Shown here one piece after another: positions 50,869 to 60,029 of a stretch of 64,000 nucleotides of DNA (positions within the stretch are counted from its first letter, which is position 1; every line of letters begins with the position of its first letter). Both the position numbers and the translations under genes were made by a program. Source of the DNA: Fibrobacter sp. (GTDB lineage Bacteria > Fibrobacterota > Fibrobacteria > Fibrobacterales > Fibrobacteraceae); NCBI GenBank assembly GCA_024399035.1, contig JAKSID010000004.1, positions 1-64,000 on the forward strand, written 5' to 3'. The notes below the pieces were generated by a model. It worked only from the letters and a program-made list of their open reading frames with translations. It made no database searches and was not told where the DNA came from.

Positions 50869-50957
50869 GGGAAGATGGCCGAGCTGGCCGAAGGCGCGTC
50901 CCTGCTAAGGACGTATAGGACTTAATCCTATCGCGAGTTCGAATCTCGCTCTTCCCG
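50869..50957 (+). tRNA. tRNA-Ser(GCT)
   Basis: A 7-bp acceptor stem (GGGAAGA / TCTTCCC), D-arm (GCCGAGCTGGCCGAAGGC), anticodon stem GTCC/GGAC with loop CTGCTAA (anticodon GCT at 50904-50906), long variable arm (TAGGACTTAATCCTA) and T-arm with GTTCGAATC. Discriminator G at 50957; CCA is not encoded. Confidence 0.97.
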
Positions 50958-50965
50958 CTGAAAAG

Positions 50966-50996
50966 CACCCGAGTCGAAAGGCTCGGGTGTTTTTTT
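50966..50996 (+). terminator. Rho-independent terminator of tRNA-Ser
   Basis: CACCCGAG / CTCGGGTG stem followed by seven T, nine bases after the tRNA. Confidence 0.95.
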
Positions 50997-51027
50997 GCTC
51001 TGCGCTGCGTCGCCCTACGTTTTTTTC

Positions 51028-51061
51028 TGTCATTGCGAGGCGAAGCCGAAGCAATCGAAGC
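51028..51061. repeat. REP-like element, copy 2
   Basis: TGTCATTGCGAG...GCAATCGAAG with a short centre (GCGAAGCCGAA). Confidence 0.8.
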
Positions 51062-51065
51062 GTTT

Positions 51066-51106
51066 TTACGGGAACCAGATCCCTTTTTTGCCCATTTTTC
51101 CCGTAA
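51066..51106. repeat. TTACGGGAA inverted repeat, copy 1
   Basis: Perfect 9-bp arms TTACGGGAA / TTCCCGTAA around a 23-nt T-rich centre. Confidence 0.8.
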
Positions 51107-51265
51107 TTTTACGAACAAAGTATTGAATTTTTGGAAAAAATCCTAAAAATTACCCGGTTCCAACCCAATTTTTACCCTGGATCACGGCCGGATTGCCCAT
51201 TTTCCCTAGTCTTTTTTGGCAAATCGTGGTTTTTGGACCTATTTTGTTACAAACAAAGTAATGAT

Positions 51266-51307
51266 TTACGGGAACAACCCCCCTTTTTTAGACCATTTTT
51301 CCCGTAA
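51266..51307. repeat. TTACGGGAA inverted repeat, copy 2
   Basis: Same arms as the copy at 51066, with a similar centre containing CCCTTTTTT and ACCATTT. Confidence 0.8.
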
Positions 51308-51452
51308 AAAGGGCTGTTTTCCCGAAATTATCCCCCGGTACGGCCTTAATGTCCGCTTTTTTGCTCAAAAATCCACTTGTTACAAAGATTTTCTTGACTT
51401 TTAGCTTTAGATTTGCGATATTATGGGTGGGATTAATCATAAGGAGTTCCTC

Positions 51453-51773
51453 ATGAAGGCTTTAAATTTTATCGCAGGTGTTGCTCTGGGTGCAGCCGCT
51501 GCCATTATCGCTACTAAGAAGTTCAAGGTTGGTTGCTGCTGCGAAACTGCAGACGCCGATGCCGCCAAGGAATCCGATGACGCTGCCGACAGCCTCCGCG
51601 ACTCCGTGGAAAGTCTCCGTCAGGAACTGAACTCTCGCATCGAGTCTGAACAGACCTATGCTGCCCAGTGCGACGAACTCAAGAAAGAAATGGCCAAGAA
51701 GGATGCCGAAATCGACAACCTGAAGAACGTTTGCGACAAGCAGGCCGGCCAGATCAGCAAGCTTGAAAAGTAA
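51453..51773 (+). CDS. Membrane-anchored coiled-coil protein (106 aa)
   Basis: A 106-residue protein with an N-terminal membrane helix (NFIAGVALGAAAAIIATKKF) of the YtxH-like type. A CCCE motif and a coiled coil (SVESLRQELNSRIESEQTYA onwards) follow. ATG 51453 has AAGGAG six bases upstream and was preferred over 51423. It is followed by its own terminator. Function unknown; probably an envelope-associated stress or scaffold protein. Confidence 0.75.
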   Translation: MKALNFIAGVALGAAAAIIATKKFKVGCCCETADADAAKESDDAADSLRDSVESLRQELNSRIESEQTYAAQCDELKKEMAKKDAEIDNLKNVCDKQAGQISKLEK

Positions 51774-51809
51774 TAAATAGCCCTTTTTGGACTATATGCC
51801 CAGCAAATT

Positions 51810-51831
51810 GCCCCCGTTTGGGGGCTTTTTT
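51810..51831 (+). terminator. Rho-independent terminator
   Basis: GCCCCC / GGGGGC stem with GTTT loop and six T, between the coiled-coil gene and the lpt operon. Confidence 0.9.
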
Positions 51832-51848
51832 ATTTGTACATTGTAGTT

Positions 51849-52529
51849 GTGGCACGAATTTTGCAAGAACATTTTTTTCGAGCAAACCTGTTGGTGGTTC
51901 TAGCGGCTTTTGCGCTGCTGGTGTTTTCGGGCTGCGAAGAGATTGAAGAGGAAAAGCCCTGGATCCAGGTGGAACGTCCGGACATGCTCTTTACGGACAC
52001 CACCCTCATCGACAGTTACGACAAGGGTGTGCAGGCCTGGAAGCTGAAGACTGCTTATCTTGAACGCTGGGGCAAAAAGGACTTGGTTTTTGTCCGTCCG
52101 GTTTTTGTGGACATTTATGATTCTGTGGGAGATCGCGTTGCGTTCCTTCGAGCTGACTCCGGCCGACTGGACATGAGTTTCTCCTACGTTTACGCCTACG
52201 GTCACGTTTACGCCCTTACGCCTAAAGGCGCCTCGGTTCGTTCCGACTCCTTGCTGTGGAACAAGAGGGACAACCTGGTGCGCACCGAAAGCTACGTCCG
52301 CGTTGTCAGCGAAGATGGCGACGTGCTGCAGGGCAAGGGCTTTGTCAGCGACGCCCACATGGACAACTGGCGCATTCTTTCTAACGTCACCGGTATTTTC
52401 CAGGATGCGGCAAAGCGCCTGAAGGACGAGGATAAGAAAGAAGCGGACGCCATCGAGACCCGCGATAACAGCAATCAATCGGGTAATTCTCAGCCGGGCG
52501 CGCCTCATCCTCGCGCAGGAGGGCGCTAG
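51849..52529 (+). CDS. lptC: LptC-like lipoprotein
   Basis: A 226-residue protein with a lipoprotein signal (LVVLAAFALLVFSGC) and a beta-rich domain like LptC, the inner-membrane-anchored periplasmic component of lipopolysaccharide transport (FLRADSGRLDMSFSYVYAYG, VRSDSLLWNKRDNLVRTESY). Most LptC proteins use a membrane helix; the apparent lipidation here is a lineage variation. The start is uncertain: GTG 51849 was chosen because the longer TTG frame begins in the preceding terminator's T run. It is directly upstream of the OstA-domain gene and lptB. Confidence 0.85.
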   Translation: MARILQEHFFRANLLVVLAAFALLVFSGCEEIEEEKPWIQVERPDMLFTDTTLIDSYDKGVQAWKLKTAYLERWGKKDLVFVRPVFVDIYDSVGDRVAFLRADSGRLDMSFSYVYAYGHVYALTPKGASVRSDSLLWNKRDNLVRTESYVRVVSEDGDVLQGKGFVSDAHMDNWRILSNVTGIFQDAAKRLKDEDKKEADAIETRDNSNQSGNSQPGAPHPRAGGR

Positions 52530-53984
52530 TTGCTGTGCCGCAGTCTTACATACAACGGCTCTGCGCACGAGTTCCCAATGGTGCGCAAGTTCCGTGCCAT
52601 ATTCCTGTTGGCTTTGATGGTGCTTGCGCTGCTGTTCCCGGCAGAGGCGTTGGCACAGACGTCCCCGCTGATTATGAAGCATGCGGATAGCTTGGCGGTG
52701 GCCCGCAAGCGTGGAACCTTGGTTCTCCACGGGCGCGTTCATTTTGTCCACGACAGCGTGCAGTTCAAGACCCAGCGAGCCATCTGGAACAAGGATGGCG
52801 AGGTGGTCCAGTGCGAGGGCGGTTTCAAGTTCATGCATCCGTCGGGATTCATGGATGCCGACCGCGGCGTGTACCAGAAGAAGCGTAACATTGCAACGGC
52901 TACGGGCAATGTGCATGCGGGCGACTCGGCCCATACCTACTACATCACCGGCGAACACCTGCAGTACGACCGCGAACTCGAAATTCTGAACATCACCGAA
53001 AAGCCTGTGCTGTACCAGTTCGAAAAGAAGAAGGACGGCACGGAGGATTCTGTGGTGATATCTTCTAGAAACATGGTCTATGACAAGGGCAAGTCCCTGG
53101 CTACGGCCCACGGCAACGTGAAGATTGCGCAGAAAGAAGTGACCATTTACGCAGATATGATGACCTACAATCGTGATAAGGATTTTGCGGAGGCCTTCAA
53201 CCACGTGAAGATGGTGCAGGAGGATATGGTGGTCACCTGCGATACAGGCTATTTCGATCGCAAGAACAACTGGATTTCTATGAAGGGCAATCCCACCTGT
53301 GATTTGAAGGGCTACCACCTGACGGGCGACTCCATTTTCCTGGTGCTGGATTCTACGGGTAATTCCTTGAAGTCGGCTTTGGTGATTCGCAATGCTCACG
53401 GCGTGCAGCAGGAAGACCCCAAGGGCCGCAATCCAGGTCGCGTGACTGAAGCCTTTGGCGACACCTTGTTTGCCCAGTTCGAGAACAACAAGATTGAACA
53501 CTTGTACGTGAACTTGAATGCCCGTGGTTTCTTTTACGAGACGGACCTGGAGAACTACAGGAACCTGATGGACGGTAACCGCCTGGATATGTTCTTTAGG
53601 AAGGGCAAGATGGACCACGCCGTGGTGGCGGGCAAGGCCCAGAGCACCTATTTCTACGTAAAGAACGACCGCTCCGTTTCGGGCAAGAACGAGGCCACCG
53701 GCGATACGATCCACATTACGTTCGACCCCAAGAAAAATGCGGTCAAGTCCTTGCGTTTGTTGGGGAACCCCACCAAGGCAAGTGGCCGCTACGTGGACAT
53801 GGAAAAGGAAAATCGCAACAAGGCCGCTGCCCAAAAGGATTCTTTGGAAAATAAAGCTTTAAAAAAAGAAGCTTTGACAAAATCCGAAGAAAAAAAAGAT
53901 ATAATACAAGAGACCGATCCGGTTATCAGAAAAGGTCGCAGACGTAATAGAAAAGTCGACGGATCCGTGGAGGCAAAGAAGTGA
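52530..53984 (+). CDS. lptA: OstA-domain periplasmic LPS transport protein (LptA-like)
   Basis: A 484-residue protein with a signal peptide ([20 protein letters not shown]) and repeated OstA strands ([52 protein letters not shown]). It is over twice the length of E. coli LptA and carries a basic C-terminal tail, so it may form a longer periplasmic bridge. AGGAGG positions a TTG at 52530; an ATG at 52578 is also possible. Its stop overlaps lptB's start (GTGA). Confidence 0.85.
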   Translation: MLCRSLTYNGSAHEFPMVRKFRAIFLLALMVLALLFPAEALAQTSPLIMKHADSLAVARKRGTLVLHGRVHFVHDSVQFKTQRAIWNKDGEVVQCEGGFKFMHPSGFMDADRGVYQKKRNIATATGNVHAGDSAHTYYITGEHLQYDRELEILNITEKPVLYQFEKKKDGTEDSVVISSRNMVYDKGKSLATAHGNVKIAQKEVTIYADMMTYNRDKDFAEAFNHVKMVQEDMVVTCDTGYFDRKNNWISMKGNPTCDLKGYHLTGDSIFLVLDSTGNSLKSALVIRNAHGVQQEDPKGRNPGRVTEAFGDTLFAQFENNKIEHLYVNLNARGFFYETDLENYRNLMDGNRLDMFFRKGKMDHAVVAGKAQSTYFYVKNDRSVSGKNEATGDTIHITFDPKKNAVKSLRLLGNPTKASGRYVDMEKENRNKAAAQKDSLENKALKKEALTKSEEKKDIIQETDPVIRKGRRRNRKVDGSVEAKK

Positions 53985-54718
53985 AAAACCTAGTTAGCAC
54001 GATTCGCACCGAAAAACTTCGTAAGGTGTACGGCGGTCGCCAGGTGGTGAGCGACGTTTCTATCCGTGTTTCCCAGGGCGAAATTGTTGGCTTGCTTGGG
54101 CCCAACGGTGCCGGCAAGACTACGTCTTTCTATATGATCGTGGGCATGGTTCGTCCGGAATCTGGCCACATTTTCTTGGACGACATTGAGATGACCGACA
54201 AGCCTATGTACAAGCGCGCACGCCTTGGGGTAGGCTACCTCCCTCAGGAAGCTTCGATCTTCCGCAAGCTCAGTGTTGAAGACAACATTATGGCAATCCT
54301 TGAAACCCAGGACCTTAAGCGCCGTGAACGCAAGCTCCGTCTGGAACAGCTCCTGGAAGAATTCAAGATTACCCACATTCGAAAGACCAAGTCCATGAGT
54401 TGCTCCGGTGGTGAACGTCGCCGTTTGGAGATTGCCCGTGCCTTGGCTAGCGACCCCAGCTTCCTTTTGCTGGATGAACCTTTTGCAGGTATCGACCCCA
54501 TTGCGGTGGCCGATATCCAGTCCATTATCTCTGGCCTTAAGGACAGGGGCATGGGTGTACTTATTACCGACCATAACGTGCGTGAAACCTTGTCCATTAC
54601 GGACCGTGCCTACATTATGTACAAGAGCCAGGTGTTGACCGAAGGCTCTTCGGAGTACTTGGCAAACGATCCTGAGGCAAGGCGCATTTACTTGGGCGAT
54701 AGCTTTAGACTTGACTAG
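53981..54718 (+). CDS. lptB: LptB, LPS export ABC ATPase
   Basis: This 245-residue ABC ATPase powers lipopolysaccharide extraction from the inner membrane with LptFG. Walker [11 protein letters not shown]-loop [15 protein letters not shown] (a typical LptB sequence), signature [16 protein letters not shown], Walker [13 protein letters not shown] and switch His (TDHNV) are all present. Start is GTG 53981, overlapping the stop of the OstA-domain gene; rpoN follows, as in many Gram-negative genomes. Confidence 0.97.
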   Translation: MKNLVSTIRTEKLRKVYGGRQVVSDVSIRVSQGEIVGLLGPNGAGKTTSFYMIVGMVRPESGHIFLDDIEMTDKPMYKRARLGVGYLPQEASIFRKLSVEDNIMAILETQDLKRRERKLRLEQLLEEFKITHIRKTKSMSCSGGERRRLEIARALASDPSFLLLDEPFAGIDPIAVADIQSIISGLKDRGMGVLITDHNVRETLSITDRAYIMYKSQVLTEGSSEYLANDPEARRIYLGDSFRLD

Positions 54719-54726
54719 GTGTATTG

Positions 54727-56433
54727 ATGGCGATGGAATTAGGAATCAACTTAGGCAATAGCCAACGATTGGAACAGACGCTGTCTCCGCAGCTTCTGCA
54801 GTCTATCAATATTCTCCAGAAGACTTCCCTGGAAATCGAGACTGCCATTAAGGAAGAAGTGGAAAGCAATCCGCTTCTGGAACTTGATGACAACGTTCCC
54901 GAGGAGGAACGCGAAGTTCGCGATGATGAACTTCCGGAATCCGGTTCTGAACTTGTGAACGACGCAGGCTCTGATTACGACCCTGACAACAGTTTTGACA
55001 ACGGCTCTTTGGATGACAGCGCCATGTTAGATCGTGGACTGCTGGACAATCCTAACGAAGGCGACCTGAATTACGAACGTTACTTGAGTGACGGAACTTC
55101 CGACGAAGACGCTCCCTTTAAGGATTTGAACGTGGCTTCCAAGGATGCGGACGAGGAATGGGATCGCCCCATCAAGGATAACGGCAAGAGCTTGCAGGAA
55201 CAGCTCCGTGACCAGCTGATGCTGTGGTCCGGTACCCGCGAATTGCTGGAGCAGTTGCGTGAGTGCGGCTGCACCGAAAAGCGTTTTCGTTCCCTGGTGG
55301 AGTATCTGATTGACTCTGTCAGCGAACAAGGTTTCTTGCAGGACTCCGCGACACAGGCTGCGGAATTACAGAACGACTCCGGCCTGATTCCTGTGGCCAC
55401 CGCCGAGAAGTCCTCCGACGAGTACATCAACGAAATCGAGGCCATGCTCCGCGGCGAGATTCCGCTGGAAGAAACAAGCGTCCCTGTGCGGGAGGCCGTA
55501 CACGTGTTGCAAGGTTTCAATCCCCGCGGTATTGGCGCCCGCAATCAGCGTGAATGTTTCTTGATTCAGGCTTACGCACTCCCCAAGTTCCCGGAGCTTG
55601 GCATCAAGATTCTGGAGAACTGCTACGAGGATTTGCTCTCGCTGCGTTATGCAAAAATCGGCAAGGCTCTTGGCGCCTCTACAGAAGAAGTGCAGAAGGC
55701 TGTGGCAAGTTTCGCCAAGCTGAACCCCCATCCGGGTTTCCAGCTTTCCAACGCCCGCGTCCAGACCATTTCCGCCGATATGAAGATTGTGGAAAAGCGC
55801 GGCAAGTTCGAAGTGGAAGTGACCCGCTCCACCACCCAGAAACGCCTGCGCATCAATCAGACCTACAAGTCGATTATCGACGACAAGAGCTCCCCGAAGG
55901 AAGCCCGCGACTTTGTGAAGAACCACTTGAACAAGGCCGTGGAATTCATGAAGGCTCTGGACAATCGCTACTCCACCATGGAGCTGGTGATGCGTGCTAT
56001 TCTCAAGCGCCAGAAAGAGTTCTTCTCTCAGGGCCCCGCGTTCCTCAAGCCCATGATTCTGCAGGATATCGCTGACGATGTCAATCGCGATGTAAGTACC
56101 GTGAACCGCGTTACCAACGGCAAGTTCGTGGATACGCCTTTCGGTGTGTATGAGCTTAAACGCTTCTTTACCTCGGGCATTAAACAGAAACCTGATGCAG
56201 GTTCCGCCGAATCGGGCTCCAGTGCCGACGAAGAAATCCTTGGCTCCGCCCAGGTGCTTGACGCCATGAAGAAGATGATCGACGAAGAGAACAAGAAGAA
56301 GCCTCTCTCCGATCAGGCTATTTCTGACAAGTTAGCGGAAATGGGAATGAAGGTTGCCCGCCGTACCGTTGCAAAGTACCGCGAGAACTCCCTGAAGATC
56401 CTCCCCGCCAGCCAGCGTAAGCAAATTAAATAA
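54727..56433 (+). CDS. rpoN: RNA polymerase sigma-54 factor RpoN
   Basis: A 568-residue protein. The N-terminal activator-contact region has the Gln/Leu-rich helix (LEQTLSPQLLQSINILQKTS). An acidic linker spans about 55-140. The core-binding domain and HTH region (FLKPMILQDIADDVNRDVST) follow. The RpoN box is ARRTVAKYRENSLKI near the end. ATG 54727 (or 54733) is likely; the TTG before it is less so. It needs AAA+ activators, none of which is in this window. Confidence 0.97.
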   Translation: MAMELGINLGNSQRLEQTLSPQLLQSINILQKTSLEIETAIKEEVESNPLLELDDNVPEEEREVRDDELPESGSELVNDAGSDYDPDNSFDNGSLDDSAMLDRGLLDNPNEGDLNYERYLSDGTSDEDAPFKDLNVASKDADEEWDRPIKDNGKSLQEQLRDQLMLWSGTRELLEQLRECGCTEKRFRSLVEYLIDSVSEQGFLQDSATQAAELQNDSGLIPVATAEKSSDEYINEIEAMLRGEIPLEETSVPVREAVHVLQGFNPRGIGARNQRECFLIQAYALPKFPELGIKILENCYEDLLSLRYAKIGKALGASTEEVQKAVASFAKLNPHPGFQLSNARVQTISADMKIVEKRGKFEVEVTRSTTQKRLRINQTYKSIIDDKSSPKEARDFVKNHLNKAVEFMKALDNRYSTMELVMRAILKRQKEFFSQGPAFLKPMILQDIADDVNRDVSTVNRVTNGKFVDTPFGVYELKRFFTSGIKQKPDAGSAESGSSADEEILGSAQVLDAMKKMIDEENKKKPLSDQAISDKLAEMGMKVARRTVAKYRENSLKILPASQRKQIK

Positions 56434-56978
56434 AGTTTCTTTCTGTCATTGCGAGCCCGTAGGGCGTGGCAATCGAAGCTCTGTTTACCTCAGCGTTTAT
56501 GAGATGCAAAGGGGTTACCACCCCTTGGCGAAATCGCCAAGTACTAGGCTCAGTTATGCGCAAATAAATTTGCACGCAACATTCGCCCTACGTACTTGTG
56601 GAATCCCCACTCACAAAAGTCCGCTAACACGGACTTTTTCTCGTGTTTGAGGGCAGGTAAACCCGCTCCTCAAGGGGCCCCTGCCCCTAGTTTGCAAAAG
56701 CAATACTAACCTGTGGTAATGTTCTGACCTGCTTGCGGGTGGCCAGGGATGGGGAGGGTGCAGGGAGGGGCCCGGGCGGCCTTCGCAACTTTGAGCTGGG
56801 GCCCCTCCCGCATAAAAAACGTTTTTTAATTTTTTGAAAATTTTTGTTCCAAGTTGGAATATGGTTTTTGCCAAAAAAATCGCCGGCCCTGTTTTTTCCT
56901 AAAAAAAAGATGTATATACTCTAAACGTGAGGCAGTCAGCCTCGCAGACATTCACTTTTTTCTACGGAGGATTTTATT
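56434..56978. other. Intergenic region upstream of hpf
   Basis: About 545 bp with no supported gene. It contains a REP-like element (56444-56479), G/C-rich hairpins around 56650-56700 and 56740-56810, and a TATACT box (56915-56920) that probably serves hpf. Confidence 0.6.
56444..56479. repeat. REP-like element, copy 3
   Basis: TGTCATTGCGAGC-CCGTAGGGCG-TGGCAATCGAAGC, 11 bp past the rpoN stop codon. Confidence 0.85.
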
Positions 56979-57296
56979 ATGGATATTCAGTTTTCTGCTC
57001 GTCATTTTAACGCATCTGCTGGTCTTCAGGATCGCATCCAGGAAGAAATGGACAAACTCGCCAAGTTCTATCCGAATATCACCAGCGCCTCCGTCGTCCT
57101 TGACCATGAAGTCGAAAATCGCCGTCATTGCGAAATTACCGTGAACATCGTTGGCTCCCAGGTTGTGGCTTCCGCCGACGAAGAAAACATGGGCAAGGCT
57201 GTTGATGTGACCCTCGAACGCATCAAGACCCAGCTGAAGAAGGCTAACGATAAGCAGAATGACCATCGCGCACAGCCCGTATCCGATGTCGTTTAG
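56979..57296 (+). CDS. hpf: Ribosome hibernation promoting factor, short form
   Basis: A 105-residue HPF/RaiA protein (starts MDIQFSARHFNASAGLQDRI; conserved CEITVNIVGSQVVASADEEN). It binds the 30S decoding region and lowers translation in stationary phase. It lacks the long C-terminal dimerisation domain. GGAGG precedes the ATG. Position after rpoN matches the proteobacterial rpoN-hpf-ptsN order, but here hprK follows. Confidence 0.95.
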   Translation: MDIQFSARHFNASAGLQDRIQEEMDKLAKFYPNITSASVVLDHEVENRRHCEITVNIVGSQVVASADEENMGKAVDVTLERIKTQLKKANDKQNDHRAQPVSDVV

Positions 57297-57330
57297 TCCA
57301 GTCGCTCCAAAAATTGTATAATTTTGGAAT

Positions 57331-58362
57331 ATGGCTGAATCAAGACTGAAAGATATTAAGATCCTGCACCGAGAACGTTTCTTGGTGCGGGACTTTTTTT
57401 GTCGTTATGGCAAAGACCTGCAGATGGCCAACCATTCTGCAAATGACTATCTAGACACTCCTATCGCCGAAAGCGGCATCCATCGCCCTGGCCTGGCCAT
57501 GGCGGGCTATACCTCGGTTTACAGTTCCCATCAGATCCAGGTCATTGGACATACGGAATGGAACTACCTGGAATCTATCGGCCCCGAAGGACGTGCCAAG
57601 GTTTTTGAAAACCTCTCCGTTTTCAAGTCTCCCATGTGGGTGGTGACCCACGCCCAGCTGCCTCACCGCGAACTTCGCGAGATGTGCGAAAAGCAGGGCA
57701 TTCCTCTGTTCACCACCACCTTGCATACTTACGAATTTATCAAGCTTTCTCAGCGCATCCTCGAAGAGTTCTTTGCGCCTCACGCTGTTATCCACGGAAG
57801 CCTTGTGGACGTTTACGGTATCGGCATGCTCTTTGTGGGCGACAGTAACGTGGGTAAGTCTGAATGTGTTCTTGACCTTGTGGAAAGTGGTCACCGCATG
57901 GTGGCCGACGACGTGGTCCACATCAGTAACGTGGGCCGCTCCATTATCGGCCGCCCCGACCCGCTGATCAAGCACCACATGGAAATCCGCGGCGTGGGTA
58001 TTCTGGATATCCGTTCCATGTTCGGTATCCATGCGATCCGCAAGCAGAAGAAGATTGAAACCATCGTGGAACTGCAGCAGTGGCGCCAGGATGGCGGTTA
58101 CGACCGCACGGGTCTTAATGAGCAGGAAGAAGTCATCATGGGCGTTAAAATCCCTAAGGTGGTGATTCCTGTGGCTCCGGGCAAGAACTTGACGGTGATT
58201 TCCGAAGTCATTGCCATGAACACCTTGATGAAAATGAATGGCCAGAACGTGGCTGAGGACTTCAACGAGGCCCTTATGCAGAAGATTAAGGCCAAGGCTA
58301 AGGGCGAGTTCGTGGATGATTTGCTAGATTTCGATCCACAGAACTGGTCTTACTATGAATAG
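57331..58362 (+). CDS. hprK: HPr kinase/phosphorylase
   Basis: This 343-residue protein has an N-terminal DRTGG-like domain and a C-terminal kinase domain with P-loop GDSNVGKSE (usual form GxSGxGKSE), VADDVV, the family signature EIRGVGILDIRSMFG and the PVAPGKNLTVISE segment. It phosphorylates a seryl residue of HPr to link carbon supply to regulation. No HPr or EI gene is nearby. It starts 34 bases after hpf and overlaps the MCE gene by eight bases. Confidence 0.92.
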   Translation: MAESRLKDIKILHRERFLVRDFFCRYGKDLQMANHSANDYLDTPIAESGIHRPGLAMAGYTSVYSSHQIQVIGHTEWNYLESIGPEGRAKVFENLSVFKSPMWVVTHAQLPHRELREMCEKQGIPLFTTTLHTYEFIKLSQRILEEFFAPHAVIHGSLVDVYGIGMLFVGDSNVGKSECVLDLVESGHRMVADDVVHISNVGRSIIGRPDPLIKHHMEIRGVGILDIRSMFGIHAIRKQKKIETIVELQQWRQDGGYDRTGLNEQEEVIMGVKIPKVVIPVAPGKNLTVISEVIAMNTLMKMNGQNVAEDFNEALMQKIKAKAKGEFVDDLLDFDPQNWSYYE

Positions 58363-59272
58363 ATTCGTCAGGCTCGTCAAAGAAAACGTAATTCCCTCGA
58401 TTATCTTTTCGATACTCGTGGTTTCTTGCGCTGGAGCTTGGTATCTGCTTCATCCGGCTAGCCCCCATCACGACCGTTATTCCTTCGTGGTGGCTTACGA
58501 CGCTATCGGTACCCTTTCTCCGGGAAACCCGGTGGAAGTTCGCGGTATCAAGGTGGGCGAGATTACCAAGGTTGAATTGACGGAAGACGCTGTTTATGTG
58601 ACTGCCCGAGTCCTGTCGACCACCAAGATTCCCGATAACTCCGAATATCGCTTGATCAACTCCGGCCTGATGGGTGAACGCGAAATGTGCATTCTGACTG
58701 GCGACAGCCCGGACATGATTCATGATGGTGATACCTTGAAGGGCCATTACGACGAAGGTACTTCTGGCGTGGTGAAGAGCCTGCTTGCCGCAGTGGACGA
58801 CCTTGAGGACGTGATGGATACCTTGAACTCCTTCATTGATACCTTGACTGTGGGCTCTACCGGCCAGCGCATCAAACGAATCATTACGAAGGGTAAGAAA
58901 CTGGTGAAGGTCTCCAAGGCCGATGTAAAGTCCTGGCTTGGCGAGGCAGAAACTGTTATTGACGACTTGACTGGGGCCCTGGAAAAGACCAAGTCTACTT
59001 TGAACGACGCCGTGGCGAAGGGTGAAGCCAAGGTGGATGATGTGAAGGTTCTGATGGACCGCGCCGATGCACTTTTGAAACAGTTGGATGGAATGAAGGG
59101 CCAAAGTGAGAAGCTTTTGTCCCAGCTTTCTGAACAAAATAATAGTGCCGGTCTGATTTTAGCTGAAAATGGCGAGTTTGTTAAAAAAATCGATAAGCTG
59201 GCTCGTTCCGCCGATGCGTTGATCGTCGACATTAAGAAACATGGCCTTAAACTGAATGTTGATATTTTTTAA
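58355..59272 (+). CDS. MCE-domain (MlaD-like) protein
   Basis: A 305-residue protein with one N-terminal membrane helix (NVIPSIIFSILVVSCAGAWY). The MCE domain (YDAIGTLSPGNPVEVRGIKV, about residues 45-125) is followed by a long helical tail. MlaD-type proteins hexamerise in the periplasm and carry phospholipids between membranes with an ABC transporter. The MlaEF partners are not in this window. The start overlaps hprK, suggesting coupling. Confidence 0.9.
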   Translation: MNRFVRLVKENVIPSIIFSILVVSCAGAWYLLHPASPHHDRYSFVVAYDAIGTLSPGNPVEVRGIKVGEITKVELTEDAVYVTARVLSTTKIPDNSEYRLINSGLMGEREMCILTGDSPDMIHDGDTLKGHYDEGTSGVVKSLLAAVDDLEDVMDTLNSFIDTLTVGSTGQRIKRIITKGKKLVKVSKADVKSWLGEAETVIDDLTGALEKTKSTLNDAVAKGEAKVDDVKVLMDRADALLKQLDGMKGQSEKLLSQLSEQNNSAGLILAENGEFVKKIDKLARSADALIVDIKKHGLKLNVDIF

Positions 59273-59356
59273 AAAATATTTTCACTTTGTAAAAAAAAAG
59301 AATAGTTTGTAGTCTATTAGTAGAAGATAGACCCCCTAACAACCAAGGAGTTTACC

Positions 59357-59830
59357 ATGGCCGAGAAGAAACCCGTAAAGATGAGCGATGCAGATCTTAA
59401 GTTCTTTGAAGAGATGCTTGTTGAAAAACGTCGTGAGTTGGTGACCGCCCAGAGCGAATCCGACAAGGCCGAAACTTTTAAGAGTCAGATGCAGGCTGGC
59501 GACGGCGGCGAAGCCGGCAACAGCGCTGATTTGGCTACTGACTACAATGCACTGGAAACCAACTTTGAACTTGCCGCACGCGAAGGCAAGTACCTGGTCT
59601 ACCTTGAAGAAGCTCTCAAGCGCATCAAGAAGGGTACTTTCGGTATTTGCAAGGTTTGTGGTCAGCTGATTCCCAAGCCCCGCCTGATGGCAGTGCCTAC
59701 TGCGACCAAGTGCGTGAACTGTAAGGAAGAAACCAAGCGCAAGGAACGCGAAGACAGCCGTTTGGAAATGGCCCGTCTTTTGGCTGAAGAACAGCGCAAG
59801 GAACTCTTGGCTCGCAATTCCAAGAAGTAA
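59357..59830 (+). CDS. DksA/TraR-family zinc-finger protein
   Basis: A 157-residue protein with an N-terminal coiled coil (LKFFEEMLVEKRRELVTAQS) and a C4 zinc finger (CKVCGQ ... KCVNC). This matches DksA/TraR proteins, which enter the RNA polymerase secondary channel and modulate rRNA promoters with ppGpp. The C-terminal tail (LAEEQRKELLARNSKK) is longer than usual. AAGGAG precedes ATG. Confidence 0.92.
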   Translation: MAEKKPVKMSDADLKFFEEMLVEKRRELVTAQSESDKAETFKSQMQAGDGGEAGNSADLATDYNALETNFELAAREGKYLVYLEEALKRIKKGTFGICKVCGQLIPKPRLMAVPTATKCVNCKEETKRKEREDSRLEMARLLAEEQRKELLARNSKK

Positions 59831-59869
59831 AGCGAATATGGGTGAACGTTGCCGAGTTGTGCAACGGAT

Positions 59870-59902
59870 AAAGACCTCGGATTCAGTCCGGGGTCTTTTT
59901 TT
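59870..59902 (+). terminator. Rho-independent terminator
   Basis: AAGACC-CGGA / TCCG-GGTCTT stem with seven T, 40 bp after the DksA-like gene. Confidence 0.85.
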
Positions 59903-59945
59903 AACCTCTGCCTCCTTGGGAGATAATTGCAAAAAAAACGGGTTT

Positions 59946-59986
59946 TTACGGGAAACTAGTCCGTAATTGCACTGTTTTTCCCGTAA
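59946..59986. repeat. TTACGGGAA inverted repeat, copy 3
   Basis: Same 9-bp arms as at 51066 and 51266, 8.7 kb away, so it is a dispersed element. Confidence 0.8.
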
Positions 59987-60029
59987 TTTGGACTTTTTCT
60001 ACATCGTTTTCGTTGGAACGGAGCGTCTT

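Larger units (their letters stand above)
50997..51452. other. Repeat-rich intergenic region
   Basis: About 450 bp without a supported gene. It holds a REP-like element (51028-51061) and two TTACGGGAA inverted repeats (51066-51106, 51266-51307). The phrase ACAAACAAAGTA or ACGAACAAAGTA is associated with each. TTGACT near 51393 and a run of A/T upstream of 51453 may be the promoter of the next gene. Confidence 0.6.

Noticed and set aside
51900-53834. 644-codon minus-strand frame opposite lptC and lptA
   Set aside because: His/Val/Leu-rich shadow; the plus-strand genes overlap correctly with lptB.
56850-56880. Sigma-54 promoter upstream of hpf (TTGGAATATGG...TTGC)
   Set aside because: The GG to GC spacing is 12 bases instead of 10, so it does not fit the -24/-12 consensus.
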